Assembly: GCF_016802725.1 (NCBI RefSeq)
Contig: NC_052673.1
Coordinates: forward strand, 12,039,037-12,103,036
Source of the DNA: Solenopsis invicta
Taxonomy: Eukaryota > Arthropoda > Insecta > Hymenoptera > Formicidae
Direction of reading: 5' to 3'
Length of the DNA stretch: 64,000 nucleotides
In this document: piece by piece, positions 48,278 to 59,811 of the stretch
Numbering within the stretch: position 1 is the stretch's first letter
Layout: each line of letters starts with the position of its first letter
Notes under the pieces: model-generated
Told to the model about the DNA's origin: nothing
The model's database searches: none
Seen by the model: the letters and a program-made list of their open reading frames with translations, nothing else
Made by a program: the position numbers and the translations under genes

Positions 48278-49000
48278 CTGAAGCGTTAGCGCGAAATTGT
48301 CAATGTTAATTTAACTCTGTGCTAGATTTTTCAGTTGCTATTTTTAAGTAGCGTAACATGTATCTTTTTCTCTAATTAAAATAAAATTATAAAAAGAAAA
48401 AGAAATCCACTCTTGAAAATTTTAACAGAAAAATGTGAAAAATGTATTTTAAACTTATATTGTTAATTTAATTTTAATAAATAATGTGGTATTTTAATTT
48501 CAACAATAAATTTTATATGTATAACATTAAAACACTACATTTCTGCAGAAACAAAACAATCGTCTCATTACTTGTCAATAATCATAATAAATGTTATTTC
48601 TATTTATAAAAATAACATTTATTATGTAACGTAAAAAGACCTTTTCAGAATTATTCGAAACGTATAAACGCAGATGAGAAAAGTACGGTGTGCGGCTTTT
48701 GTATTTATCAATTCAAGTTAAATTGTACGTTAAGAAATATGTGTGTCATAAGGCCGCAGTTGGAAATTCTTTAATGATGCACGTTGAAGTCGGTCTTCGT
48801 GCGGTAACCGGAAACGTACGGGCTTACGGGGGGGAAGATGCGGGCACAAGGACGGGGTCGTGCGTAGCGAGATTCTGTGACAAACGACACGACTATACGT
48901 TATCTCGGAGACCGAGATACATGTCTCGGGGAGGAAGTTTCCCTCCTGTAGTTTCTCGCTCGAATTACAACAACGGGAACGCGTTCTCTCCGCAAGTCGA
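48278..49000. other. AT-rich, with a perfect small hairpin
   Basis: At 48584-48625, ATAATAAATGTTATTT and its exact reverse complement flank a 10-nt loop, giving a 16-bp perfect stem. Nothing else recognised. Confidence 0.6.
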
Positions 49001-49330
49001 GTGCGCTTTCTTTCGCGCTCTATAATTCGCCATTCCCGCGCTCGCTCGCTCGCTCGCTCGCGCGCGCGTTTTCACGTACCCCCTATCATTTACGCCGTTT
49101 CTGACACGGGTTTCGCGGCTGGAATTGAAAAACAGGAGATGCACATCACTTTAATGTACCCATCTAAAGATACGCGAAATATGAAAATTCTGTACGACGC
49201 GCAGAGTCATTTTGACCATTCAACGTGTCAAAGGGTTAAAAAGAAGTCTCCGCTGAAGTATAATGAAGAACGTACGCTGGGACGAACTTTAGCGATATTT
49301 TTCAAGAAGAGCATCCGAGGAGATGTATGA
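49001..49330 (+). CDS. Exon-like open frame, unrecognised
   Basis: The frame is open for 109 codons. The first ATG is at 49139, leaving 63 residues before the TGA at 49328. The first 20 codons sit in a (CGCT)n/(CG)n tract and are repeat-derived. From about 49070 composition turns protein-like: PPIIYAVSDTGFAAGIEKQE, MHITLMYPSKDTRNMKILYD, then KYNEERTLGRTLAIFFKKSI. No signal peptide, membrane span or known motif was seen, and no strong acceptor was identified at the composition change. Confidence 0.2.
   Translation: MRFLSRSIIRHSRARSLARSRARFHVPPIIYAVSDTGFAAGIEKQEMHITLMYPSKDTRNMKILYDAQSHFDHSTCQRVKKKSPLKYNEERTLGRTLAIFFKKSIRGDV
49039..49068. repeat. (CGCT)n and (CG)n tract
   Basis: About five CGCT units run into CGCGCGCG, a Z-DNA-prone sequence. 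Confidence 0.85.
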
Positions 49331-51787
49331 GCTTAATTAAGACCGGGCATGCATCATAAAGTTTCGTCTGAGTAACGTGAGCGCGTTGCGGTACGCTGCA
49401 AAAAATCTGTTCGCAATTTCGAAATAATTCAGAATACGTCAGCATGTCTTGCCTTTTCAAAACGAAAATGAGAGAGAGAGAGATAACTCTAATATCTTTC
49501 ACGCTCGTAGGAGTGTAAATCGTTAGCCGTCTTTTTTAAACGCGGAAAAAAAGTTCGTACTTGAAATTGGATAGATGAAAATCTTTCGTTCCATTCATCA
49601 ACGTATTAACATTAAAGAGATGAGATTAACGTGATATTACGAAGAAAATTATAAAACCGTTACATATAGAATTTATAATTGTGCCAAGAAAGAAAAAAAT
49701 TTAAAAAGCGTCCAGTTATATTTTTCAACAAGATTTATAAATAATTATGTTTAGACGATTTAAGAGAATTTAAAAATACATTTGTGAAACATCGCACACG
49801 TAAAGGCCACGAAAAGCGAGAAAGTAAAAATGTCATGCGCTCATTTTCGAGTTTAGGGTTAAAAGTCTTCTCCACTGTTTGAATAATCAACGATATTAGC
49901 AGCGAGTTAAACCGCCTTGGTATTAGCGCGTAAACGCGTTGCGCCAGAATAGCCGGGCATCGATTTTCATTGCGAGTGTGCGTGTGCATGTCTGTGAGAG
50001 CGAATTATCTCCCAATGTTCCGATTCGGCGGTCAGAACAGGCAGGGCTCTCCCTCGAATCCGTAGAGAGATCGATATCGAGCGATCGGAGAGCTTAGGCG
50101 GCGCGTCAGTCACCTTCGGATTCCTCAAAAATCGCCGGTTAGCGGTCAGTTTGCGGACGGGGTGCGCGCTCTATGCTCGGAATACTTCGGATAGAATCCG
50201 AGAGAGAACATTCTCGACGTCCACGTCGGCAACTGTCGAATTAACCCCGCGGTGTATGTATGTATGTACACGCCTCGGAGATACGGCACTTCCGAGGAAG
50301 CCGCGGTCGGCCGAGCCGCAACGCGATTCCGCCTGCAAATACCGCTCGCGGGTGGGTGTCAGTTTTGTCGGTTTCTTCGTCCAACTATTTCGAACTCCTG
50401 TTAACAGCTCGGCAACGACTTCCGTCGATTTGACGGAATGCACGGATCACTCCGCTGCCGCGCCCGCCGCGCCGCGCCGTGCCGCGCCGTATGCCGACTT
50501 CCCGATTTCTTTAGCCCGGAAATTCCTCGGCTGGAGCAAGAATTCCGGCCGACGGAAATTCCATCGCGTCTCCTCGATATCGCTCGCGGTGCTCGGAATA
50601 ATTCTGCTCGAGCGGCATCACCTTACGCATCGTCGTCGCTACCATGTCTCGCGCAAAGTGAGGAAGAGCTGTTGAATCTATTAAATTTCGAGCATCCGGA
50701 TATTACGACATTCATATTATCTGTAAAATTCAATAACTCGGGCACAAATATATTTATATTAATATATAGCAACACTTGCTCCATACTGAGAGCACTATTC
50801 GGCGCTGCAAAATTGATCTTAATGCGCGCGAATTTCATTTAGTCATACAATGATTGGATATTTATTCTTGATCATCACAATCCTCTGATGACGTGTTTCA
50901 GCGACGAGTTTCGTATAATGTGAACTAAAAGCATACGAATGATGTATTGCGTCGTGGAGAGCGGTATTCGCGATTTTCGAAAATAATGCGCCGTTCGGAC
51001 AAATACGCGTATTTCGGAACATACGTTTTGCTAATACGTACCTACATATATTATATAGATCCGCAGTCTGTCAGTCTCTTTTAAAATCTACCATGTCGTC
51101 TAGCACGACATGTTATGCTTGAAACATTGCTCTCTCGGAAATGTCGCGATACATTTTACGTGATATTTACTTATTAAAGTCTGCAAGAGTGAAGCGTGGT
51201 AGGTATCGAGCGCTTATTTCAAAACGACTTACCAATGCCTCAGCAACGTTTTATAATTAAATACTAGCACATCAAAAGTATAACGAAATAATCACAATCG
51301 TGGCAAAAAATCTGGATACGACAGCGGAAATCCGGTTTTATAACTCGAGTTTTTTTTTGTTTAGTATATTTTACAAAATTTTTCTTTTTTTATAAATCGA
51401 ATAAATATTACAAAATAAATATCGCACAACACTGATATCAATTTTATAAAAGAATTATAACTAGTTTATATTTGAATACGTAGATGCATTTTTGAAATCG
51501 CGCCCGTTACCAATTCTTTTTCCAGACCAATATCGTAGATTGAAATATTTTTGAAATATTTTCGAGCTCACGAGCATGTACAAAATGCGGCACCTGGCTT
51601 GCGATTTCCCCAAGCATGAAGGCGAAAGGTGGAGAATTTCGGTTCGTCGATCTTAGTTCGTTCTGCAAACTCAACCGCGAGCCATACATTGCGAGCGATT
51701 ATTGCCGGCAACGAGCATCCGGCAGGCTTAAAATCGATTGCTCATAGCAACCAGATCACGGGCTAATCGCGAATTTTGTTGTTGCAG
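49331..51787. other. No supported gene; promoter-like CpG-rich stretch
   Basis: AT-rich at 49540-49760 and 50840-51500. Bases 49980-50670 are CpG-rich. They contain arthropod-initiator-like TCAGT cores (50105, 50143) and end near an ATGTCTCGCGCAAA followed by GTGAGG, a possible short first exon with donor at 50658. The 174-codon frame at 50151-50675 has no recognisable domain. I regard this as a possible promoter region only. Confidence 0.35.
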
Positions 51788-51862
51788 AAATGCTACTGGC
51801 AAAACTACGAGTCACGGGAGCATCGTCAACACAACACCGAGACCTCGCTTACTTCAACACGG
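51788..51862 (+). CDS. Candidate 75-bp internal exon
   Basis: A strong acceptor (GAATTTTGTTGTTGCAG) ends at 51787 and a donor GTGAGC begins at 51863. The 75-nt segment between them is open in all three frames. In phase 0 it reads KCYWQNYESREHRQHNTETS and continues LTSTR. In another frame it starts with an ATG in favourable context (MLLAKLRVTG). In the third it is Ser/Thr-rich (NATGKTTSHGSIVNTT). In phase 0 it can follow the candidate exon at 41380-41518 without a frame change. Size, splice signals and mixed GC fit a real exon, but the frame is undecided and no family is recognised. Confidence 0.35.
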
Positions 51863-53596
51863 GTGAGCTTCTATTTTTGCGTTTTCCTCTACTATTTTCT
51901 TTCACGCTCGCTTTTTATCTTTTCTTTATTATATCATATATTTTATGTAACAAAGAGAAAATTTTTGAATAGAATTTTATTACATGCAACAGCTTTGTAG
52001 TTGTTGTAACAACGTTGTAATTTTCATTATTGCAATTTTATCGAGTATTTAGTATCGAGTATTTAGTCTTGATTTGATATATTTGTATAACTTTTTCTTC
52101 AATTATATATTATAGCTTTGTACGATTTAAAGTAGACTTTGTCTTAATAAAAATCTTTCCAGACATAATATTACTTTTCAAAGTTAAATATCTTGGTAAT
52201 TGAGCTTGAAATTACGTTTCTGTCAAAGTAAAGTCCACTCGAAATTAAATGCAAATTTCTTTTATCTCCGTTCATTTCTAAAGGAAATTTCATAATATTC
52301 TATTTTTTAACTCGTGCCAACGTTGCTTAATTTTCAATTGCTTATAACTCGAAATTGTCTCGACATTACAATTTTTTTTCTCTACCGTTTAACTTTCAAC
52401 ATAATATTTTTTAGCGAGTGTATACGCGCGATTACCGAAACACTTATATCTAGTTACGTGCATGTTTTAAGAAACGTTCGTCTGGGAGCTATAATAAACG
52501 CTTCCCCTACCATCGCTTTCTTATCCGTATTTAAGTGCCGTCACCGTCGTAAGAAAGTTTCGTTGCGCCGCGCACCCGCCGCGCCGTTGTATCGATATCG
52601 CGCTCGTAACGACGAGGGGTCGAGTTGGTTGACCCCGCATAAAGTGCGGGGCTTGTGGGTCGTGTGCCGGGTATCTTGAAAATCTCGTGGGTCAGGGCGT
52701 GGTGCCGACAACGACAGAGCGGGGTCTGCAATCAGGCTGTCTCGTTCGCGACGGTGCGGTGCGTTCGACCAGAAGCTGCGCGTAAGCACGCGCGAATTTC
52801 CTCTCCCGTCCCTCTGCCTGTGTAAACACCGTCGCATACGCACGTACGCACGCACGCACGCACACACGGACATACCCTCAAAGACCTCCACCCTCGCAAC
52901 CGGGTCGAGCGCCCATTCTGATTAGCGGCAAATAATACCCGTAACAATAGCTACCGCTTTCCACGCAGCTTGCTCGTCGCGCGTTTGTACGCGTGTTCGT
53001 CATGCGCGTGTGCGTCATGCGCGCGCGTGACTTTCGACGTTGGTATGTAAGTGCGCGCGCGTAAGAGCCTCCGCGTCGAAGGGTCCGACGGCGCCCTTTG
53101 CGCGTCAAAGCCCCGAAGACACGAGTCAGTCAATCCCTATCTATTTTCGATTCCTCTCAGTCTCCCTTCATCTTCATCTCTCTCTGCACGTTTTATGTGT
53201 GTTCCCCTTGTGCCTTACGTCCACGGAATTTCGATGGTCTCCGAAACAGATTTATCGCGCCTTCTTCCGAGCTTCCGGAACTCACTCACTCACTCTCTCT
53301 CGATACTGCTCTCGGCCGCTCCAGTATCGATCACGTGGCGCGCGATGGCCAGCTCGGAATCGTCGTATCCGACGCTTGCGTTTTACCACTTCTTTTTTCC
53401 TCTGTCTTCTTTTTACTTCCGCTTTGTATGAACGTTGCGAGCTGCCAATATGTTGAATTCTTTATGAACACTTTGCAGACGATTCATTCGCAGCGCGAAA
53501 ATGGAAGAATAAGAGCGCTTGAAGATTCGGTTTTGTCTAGTTCAATTCTTGACGCGCGCGCGTGAAAAGAAACACCTCGTTCGCTCAATGACAATA
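51863..53596. other. AT-rich then CpG-rich; no supported gene
   Basis: AT-rich to about 52420, with a 14-bp tandem (ATCGAGTATTTAGT twice) at 52040-52067. CpG-rich from 52420, with CGTCATGCG repeats near 52996-53030 that are Z-DNA-prone. Six or more overlapping frames of 60-155 codons lie in this island and none is credible. Confidence 0.5.
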
Positions 53597-53676
53597 ACGA
53601 CGACGACGACGACGACGACGATGGCGACGACGACGACGACGACGACCACGACGACGACGACGACAATGACGATGAT
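53597..53676. repeat. (ACG)n trinucleotide repeat
   Basis: Imperfect ACG/GAC units read as poly-Thr on plus (53519-53854 frame) and poly-Ser on minus (53484-53696 frame). Both frames are repeat artefacts. Confidence 0.9.
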
Positions 53677-54963
53677 GGCGAAAGCGATGTCGACAAAAGC
53701 GTCGACGATTTCTGTCTCCTTTCGGAGCTTTTCGTCGCCTGAACATTGCGTTATCTCGTGCTCGCTTTTGTTTAGCGTCGCTTCTTATCGTCGGCTGGGG
53801 CGACGAAAGTTATCGTTCGATCGCCGCTACGGGCGAGGCGTCATCAAGAAATAAATGGCTGAGAAGCGAGGAGGTTAAGCTGCTTTTTCGCCGCTTAACC
53901 GCGCTCCTTCGTTATCCGAGTCTTGGCAAGACTTCCGAGACATTAAAGAGAAGCAACGTTCGGAGACAGGTCGGCGGTTAAGCTCCGAGCTTACGGTTAC
54001 GGTTAATAGCAGCGATTAACCCTTTGCGAAGCCAATCTTTAAGCGTGGATAAAAAATCACGCGAGATTAGCGAGGGGTATTGGAAACTCCTAGAAAAGGA
54101 CGATACGATGCCCGGCTTAGCGAGAAGATATCGTTTTATTAAGAAGCTCGCCAAGTGCAAAGTTGCTATAAATATTATCTATTATTAAATTCTTTCGTTT
54201 TTATTAATCGTTGATAAAGTACCGTGAAATATGGTTTACATGTTATTAAATTTTATTACGTAATTAAACTTTATGTAATTAAATTTTTATTAATATGCTT
54301 GCGCTTGTTATCTCAGACTATTTCAAATAATGACGGTAAAATAAAACATTTTTCGCGCACAATATCTCACAAATATTTCAAATGGTTGCAAAAGTTTAAT
54401 TTCGCAATAGCGTCGGATATAACTTCTTTTGAATACGGAAAGTTTTTCTCGAAAGCAAAAGTGAAGTTATCGTACGAAATAAAAATTAATATGTCGAATA
54501 ATGTTTCAGAATTTTATGTTTCGGAGCTTGTGCAAAAATATCTTTCTTAATCAATTCTTGTCATGCTTTTTAAACGATGATAAACCTTCTTATTAGTTTC
54601 ACCTCGAGCCGTTTATCGTAAAGTCAGCTCCGTCGACCCGAATACATTTGATCCTTCGTTATCGCTCGAGGATCTCGGGGTCCCAGTCAGCAGAAACCAC
54701 CTAATCCTCCGGAAAGCCCTCGTGAAAAAGCCTCGATCTCCAATTCATCCCGTCCCGTTTTGTGCGCGATCGGGCAGCAGAGCGGAAAGCCTTGCCGCAA
54801 CCGGAAGTCGGGACGGTCTCGGCCGGTGAGAGAGGCTTCTTTTTTAGAACGAGAATAATGACTCGAATTACGGTCATTTTCTGTGCGACCGCACAGGTGT
54901 CCGATTGTGCGCGCGACGAGAGTCGCCCCGACGTAGACACACATACACCCACATACACACACG

Positions 54964-54964
<1 letters not shown>
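53677..54964. other. No supported gene; GGTTAA/TTAACC cluster
   Basis: Between 53873 and 54021, GGTTAAGC or its reverse occurs several times in alternating orientation (53873, 53893, 53976, then GGTTAA at 54001 and TTAACC at 54016). The first two form an 8-bp hairpin. AT-rich DNA at 54170-54560 includes a short AATTAAA-type tandem at about 54240-54290. Confidence 0.5.

Positions 54965-55006
<42 letters not shown>
54965..55006. repeat. (AC)n microsatellite
   Basis: About twenty AC units continue as GCAC repeats to 55016. It generates His/Thr or Cys/Val runs in overlapping frames. Confidence 0.95.
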
Positions 55007-55010
<4 letters not shown>

Positions 55011-55030
55011 GCACGCCGCATCGTGGTGGC

Positions 55031-55075
55031 TAGCCACCACCGCCGCCGCCACTACCGCCGCCACCATCGCCGCCG
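55031..55075. repeat. CCN trinucleotide-type repeat
   Basis: An imperfect CCACCG/CCGCCA array lies directly after the AC microsatellite. Confidence 0.8.
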
Positions 55076-56078
55076 TACACGTGTCACCTGCACTTCCACT
55101 GCACGTCAGTAGCCGGCATTGCGGATATAGTAAAACTCACGCCGCGAGCTGACGAGGTGCACGACCGCGTTAAACGTGCGGCGGTGCATTTGAAGAGCTG
55201 GATTTAAAAGCAACTCGAGTGTCAACAAGCGAACGGCTGAATGTTAAATGATTTAACGCTCGAAAATTAATTTTAATACATTTTAATACATTTTAATACA
55301 TTGCACCGATGCGAGGTAACTTGATGAGAAACATCTGATTGTAAGTCACTTTATATTTGGAGAGAATTTTTTTTTTTTTGTAAGCTGCGTCACACAACGT
55401 ACTATCAGTAAAACAGAATATTGTATAATACTTGGATAACGATGCTTGACATAGAAAAAATGACATAGTAAAATTAGAAATTATGACATTTTAAAACTGT
55501 AACTTGGGATACCTTTCTAACATGAGTAAATACGACGCATGTGTATTTTAATTAGACTATTAATTTTTTTTCTTGCGTCTGATCCTCTCGTTTTCAATTA
55601 TCGCATGTGTTTCGTGTATACTCCTTCAGGCTTTTTTTGGTGCCTCGTTATCTCGACTTTGGAGTTCGGGACGCTCGGGCCAGTATTTAATTGAACTTCT
55701 CTATTTTCTCGTTATGTGAAAAGTCTGTTCTTCCGGGTCGGGCACCGCCTATCGAAGTTGCTCCGGAAAAATCGCCATTAACATCCGGTCACAGCTACTG
55801 ACCGAGTTCTCTATCTCCGGCGCGAAATGCGACGCTTGTTCGGAGTGACGAAGTAAGGCGTGCAAACACGTTGGCAAGATTAATCGATATATAGGATGTT
55901 CCAAGACTTATAAGAATCTTGATGTTGTTATAAGTTTTATAACAAATTTTAAGTTTGTTTTTCCCGAGGCGAGATTTTTTTGTTTTGTTTGAGAATTTAA
56001 TACTTGAGATAAAATACTTTGGTGATTAAACTTTCAGTAATCAACGCGTTAAGTGCGATGTCTACACTCGGTTTGCAT
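55076..56078. other. No supported gene; minor repeats
   Basis: A 10-bp tandem (TTTTAATACA three times) occupies 55271-55300. Poly-T lies at 55368-55380. At 55890-55910, TATAGGATGTTCCAAGACTT resembles the transposon ends at 19723 and 62775. The rest is AT-rich, with a CpG-rich patch at 55730-55890. Confidence 0.55.
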
Positions 56079-56204
56079 TCTCTATTATTCGCTGACTGTC
56101 GAAGGTAAACCATTCGAATTTGCCTTTACTTTGGCAACGTTCTTCCGGGAACGTTCAGATGAGGATTCGGTGGTTTAGCTCCGACGGTCAGCGAATAGCA
56201 GAGA
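56079..56204. ncRNA. Strong 126-nt hairpin, candidate small-RNA precursor or foldback element
   Basis: The 5' arm contains ATTCGCTGACTGTCGAAGGT then AAACCA. The reverse complement of the 3' arm contains ATTCGCTGACCGTCGGAGCT then AAACCA. Counting G-U pairs, about 27 of 29 positions pair, and TCTCT/AGAGA extends the stem outward. The loop of roughly 55-60 nt itself holds small hairpins (GCC...GGC, and AACGTTC...GAACGTT). The stem is longer and the loop larger than in a typical animal microRNA precursor, so a miniature transposon or a hairpin-siRNA source is equally plausible. It matches no microRNA that I recall. Confidence 0.45.
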
Positions 56205-58091
56205 TTTCAAACAGTTTCAATGTGAGCGCGCCGCGTTCACACGTTGATCAACGGGTGAAAGCAGTAGTTGAAACTTTGTTTTGTTTAAATAGCTGTAATC
56301 TAGTAGCTTGCTTTACGAAAAGAGCCGGCTATTTAATGCTTTTAGCTTTCGTTGCTTTGATATCTTTATTAGGAGAAAATTAATCAAGTTTAACAGCAGA
56401 AACAGTAGCTTTTCAGATTAATGTGGCATGCGCAATGTTAAATAGCGATGAATAGACGAATGCGCAGGAGGCAAAATGGGCGACGGGTTAGAATTCCTCT
56501 TGAAAAATTGATCGTGAAGTGGAGGCGCGCTCATATAAACCAAAGTGAATCGCATTTAATTATTTCTTGGTTGCGCCATAGCGACAAAAGCGGATCCGAC
56601 TACGAATGTACTCGACAGTCTGGTTGGCTGAATGCACAGCACGATTATATTCGCCTCGAAAAACAGAGAAGGATTAGCGCCTTCTCTCCCTCCCCCTCCC
56701 TCTCTTTTCTCTTTGAATTGAAATCCGCTTCAGAAACACTCTAATTTTAATAGGTCGTAGTGCATTATTCAAATAATTGAAGCGTCACATCGTTGGCGGC
56801 GCATCTCGCAGTGCGCATTCACGCGTTAAATCTCACGTTTAGGATCGACGCAAGAGCACCGGTACGTTTGTTCGTCGTGTTTGAACGCACGGCCCAGTTG
56901 GGCCCTAACCGGACGTAATAAGAAACGTGTGACGCGCGATAAGGGCCTCCGCCACCGCCGCGTTAAGGGTGGCGATTTTACGTCATTTATAGTTATCCAC
57001 CTGCGCGAGCGTAAGATATCAGTCGAATAGTTTCCGACGTTCGATCACGATCATAAAATCTGCTATCGTAGTCGTCGTCGTCGTCGTCGTCGTTGTCGCC
57101 GTCGATGTCGTCGAGCGACATTTCTCGCTGACCGTTACTCTATAAGCTGATGCGAATAAGCTTATAAGAACCATGGCCGCGTTTCACCTAGGACGCGAAT
57201 CACGATCGGTCGACGCGTAAAAGCGATTATCGAAAGTTTGCTGACGTGTTTTTCCAGTCTTTGATTTCGAGGCACGTCGACTCACCGGGGCTAGCTACAG
57301 GTCATGCAATGGCCGCCGGTGGTACAACGGATACGTGTAAAGAGAAGTGGAAAAATAAAGTGGATACGCTACCTCGTTAACCTTTAAGCACTTCGCGAAC
57401 CCCTTGCTCGAACGTTACACGCTCGATTGCCGATTCTACACCACAGATTTGCTTAATCATGACAGTCTGATGAATGCGAATAAGCTTTGTTTTATCGACG
57501 CATTCCGTCGGTAATAATTACATTAAATAAACACTTGAAATTAGATGATAAATGTCACAATTGGCTCTTGACGTTTTTTTAAACGTAATTTTGTTGCTCT
57601 TTCTAATTTTTGGTTCATCAAATTATTTTTATTGTCATAATTTCATTCTCTTTCATTTGACAAGATTATCAGGTAGATGAACACATTAAATTGTAAACAC
57701 GCGCACATGTATTCCGCATACGCATTCTAGGGGGGGGGGGGGAGTACATTTTCCTCTATTTTCAACGATATTAGTTGTTTCAAAGCTTCGAAATACTAAT
57801 TTAGGTTGCAGCGAGTTATATTATCGGATATAATATATCAGATTCGCTTGATATACCCGTGCAGATAGATAAATGTACATACGTTGAACGCTCGCGTGTT
57901 ATTTGTAGGCAAATATGGATCGCAATGGTGCTTTAATCGCGTTTGTTTTGCCGCGGTCGTTTCACCGTGGAAGAGCGAATTAACGAGCGAGAGCCCGGTT
58001 GGAAAACCAGTCGACCGGCTGTCCGCTGTCTAATTTTTTTCCTCAATCCAGAGCACCGGCCGCGCCGGTGACACGAAAAAGGTCGATCGCC
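56205..58091. other. No supported gene; GTC repeat and poly-G run
   Basis: The plus frame at 56448-56744 is Arg-rich and unrecognised. CpG-rich DNA at 56770-57460 includes a (GTC)n repeat at 57069-57115. A perfect G13 run lies at 57730-57742. The remainder is AT-rich. Confidence 0.5.
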
Positions 58092-58155
58092 GACAGCGTC
58101 AATCACGGTCAATGGACATAAAAGGGATTACCGAAACTTCACTAATGTGATTCCC
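58092..58155 (+). repeat. Three-copy spaced element, copy A
   Basis: Shares GTCAATCACGG, then AAAAG-GATTACCGAAAC, then CTAATGTGATT with copy C at 59745, about 80% identical over about 65 bp. The match ends sharply on both sides, beyond a weak similarity upstream. Confidence 0.65.
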
Positions 58156-58787
58156 TGCCAGCGTCATCCTGATATGCACGTTACTTGCAGTCCGATCGCA
58201 TGTCAATGGCAGCCGAGGCAGTACAACAAGAAGGCAGAAGGTCGATAAGGCGCCACCGTCGTCGTCCTGTCGGTCCCGATGCTTTCTATTGTCCATAAAG
58301 ATTCTGTGCGGTTCTATCGTCATATTTTGAAACGAAATATCGAGCTTTCAACTCGACGGCGACGATTGTTATTAACCGAACTGTCGCGATCATTAAATGA
58401 ACCGTTATTTATTTCAATAGTTTTTCCCCGTCTATGTTTCGCTCTCGATATATTTTATATGTAGCGTTATTATTTTTCACCCGATACAATGAACGACCAA
58501 CCGAACCATTGTGTCCACTAAATTAATTTCAATAAAACTGATTTCTATATATCTGTGCGGGCTACGGGCCGTGTTCATTCAATCAAATAGATTCCAAAGA
58601 CAAGTATATGTATGTAAAAATAATCCCGTCGGTTTCAGTGTCAAAAGATGTGGTCAATTTTTAATTGTGCGTTTAATTTTTAATTGTTGACGAAACAATG
58701 ATCAATATAATTTGATGTATATTATGTTGATGATATTTGAGGAATTTGTGTTTTACAATCTAAATAAAACCTCCTGTCTGTCCGCAG

Positions 58788-58904
58788 ACGTTGCGTACAA
58801 TCGTGACGTTTAATCATGATCGTTCGAACCATCTGTTAGCCGTCTGTACTTTAATTTTTGCCTCGAATCACGATATCTTCGACATGAAAGGCCACGGATG
58901 CTGA
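58788..58904 (+). CDS. Possible terminal exon, weak
   Basis: A good acceptor (CCTCCTGTCTGTCCGCAG) ends at 58787. Phase 0 is then open for 38 codons to a TGA, reading TLRTIVTFNHDRSNHLLAVC and ending KGHGC. It would join in phase to the candidate exons at 41380-41518 and 51788-51862, giving a predicted product of about 105 residues with a signal peptide and four further cysteines. The stop falls eight bases before copy B of the spaced element. The open stretch is short, so chance is likely. Confidence 0.15.
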   Translation, partial: TLRTIVTFNHDRSNHLLAVCTLIFASNHDIFDMKGHGC

Positions 58905-58911
58905 TTGCATT

Positions 58912-58981
58912 GGTGCTGTCAATCACGGCGAAGCGCGGGAAAAAATTGCGATTGTTGAAACTTTGGTAATGCGATTTTCGC
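58912..58981 (+). repeat. Three-copy spaced element, copy B
   Basis: The most diverged copy: GTCAATCACGGCG is conserved, and the later part reads TTGCGATTGTTGAAAC then GGTAATGCGATTTTC. It lies 820 bp downstream of copy A. Confidence 0.55.
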
Positions 58982-59289
58982 GAACGACGCTCTTTTCCAT
59001 ACGTGTCAGTCGCGCTTCAATTACGCGTCGCGCAACGGCTGAACTGTATACCAAAGATCGCATTGCAAACGGATAGGTGAACATAACGAAGAAGCGAGAG
59101 AAAAGCGGAGCAGAGACGCGAGGATTCGCACGGAATCGTTAAAAGCGCAGCTTTTGCGCACGAAGCTCGCACATAGAATGTAGAAAGGTATTTCTGTCGA
59201 TATTAGAATTGAAATCAATATTTGTGCTAAAGCACAATTTTATTCTATAATACTTATCTGTGAAACAAAATTTCTATATAAAAAATAAG

Positions 59290-59291
<2 letters not shown>

Positions 59292-59332
<41 letters not shown>
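59292..59332. repeat. (CT)n microsatellite
   Basis: An uninterrupted run of about 20 CT units. Confidence 0.95.
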
Positions 59333-59334
<2 letters not shown>

Positions 59335-59744
59335 CGTATGTATAATTTTATCTTTTACAAGTTTCATTATTCTGTGTATTATAGTGCTTCAGAAGCATTT
59401 TCCAAATAATTCGAAATCTTAATTTAGTAGTCGCAGCAGCTGACGTTAAACACACTATATCACACGTTATTTTACAACGTTATTCATCCGTAGTGAAAAT
59501 ACGAGTACGTCAAACGCGTTTGATGTCGAAGACTCTGTTCAAATATGCATATATCGCCGATGCAGTTTCATCGATCGAAGCGCTCGATCGGTGTCTTCCA
59601 ATTCTCCCGGCTAAACGATACGACGGACAAGGTATTTGACCGGTATTGTCCGCAGAATGACGATCGCACTACCGCTTACAGATTTTTCCGCCGGGAGAAC
59701 GGATCCCCGCGGTGATACGACACAGCCTGAAAGCCGATTTCGTC

Positions 59745-59811
59745 GACGCCGTCAATCACGGCGCGCCGGATATAAAAGCGATTACCGAAACATCGCTAAT
59801 GTGATTTTCCC
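59745..59811 (+). repeat. Three-copy spaced element, copy C
   Basis: It contains GTCAATCACGGCG, GCGATTACCGAAACATCG and CTAATGTGATTTTC, and is intermediate between copies A and B. It lies 833 bp downstream of copy B. Upstream, GCGGTGATACGACACAG resembles a sequence at 60826-60842 (CCGGTGATACGTCGCAG), hinting at a further partial relation. Confidence 0.65.

Noticed and set aside
50151..50675. 174-codon plus-strand frame
   Set aside because: Arg/Ser/Ala-rich in a CpG island, with opposing and overlapping frames; the region is more promoter-like than coding.
53484..53854. Poly-serine and poly-threonine frames
   Set aside because: These are artefacts of the ACG trinucleotide repeat.
54687..55112. 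Cys/Val-rich and His/Thr-rich frames
   Set aside because: Generated by the AC microsatellite and the adjoining CCN array.
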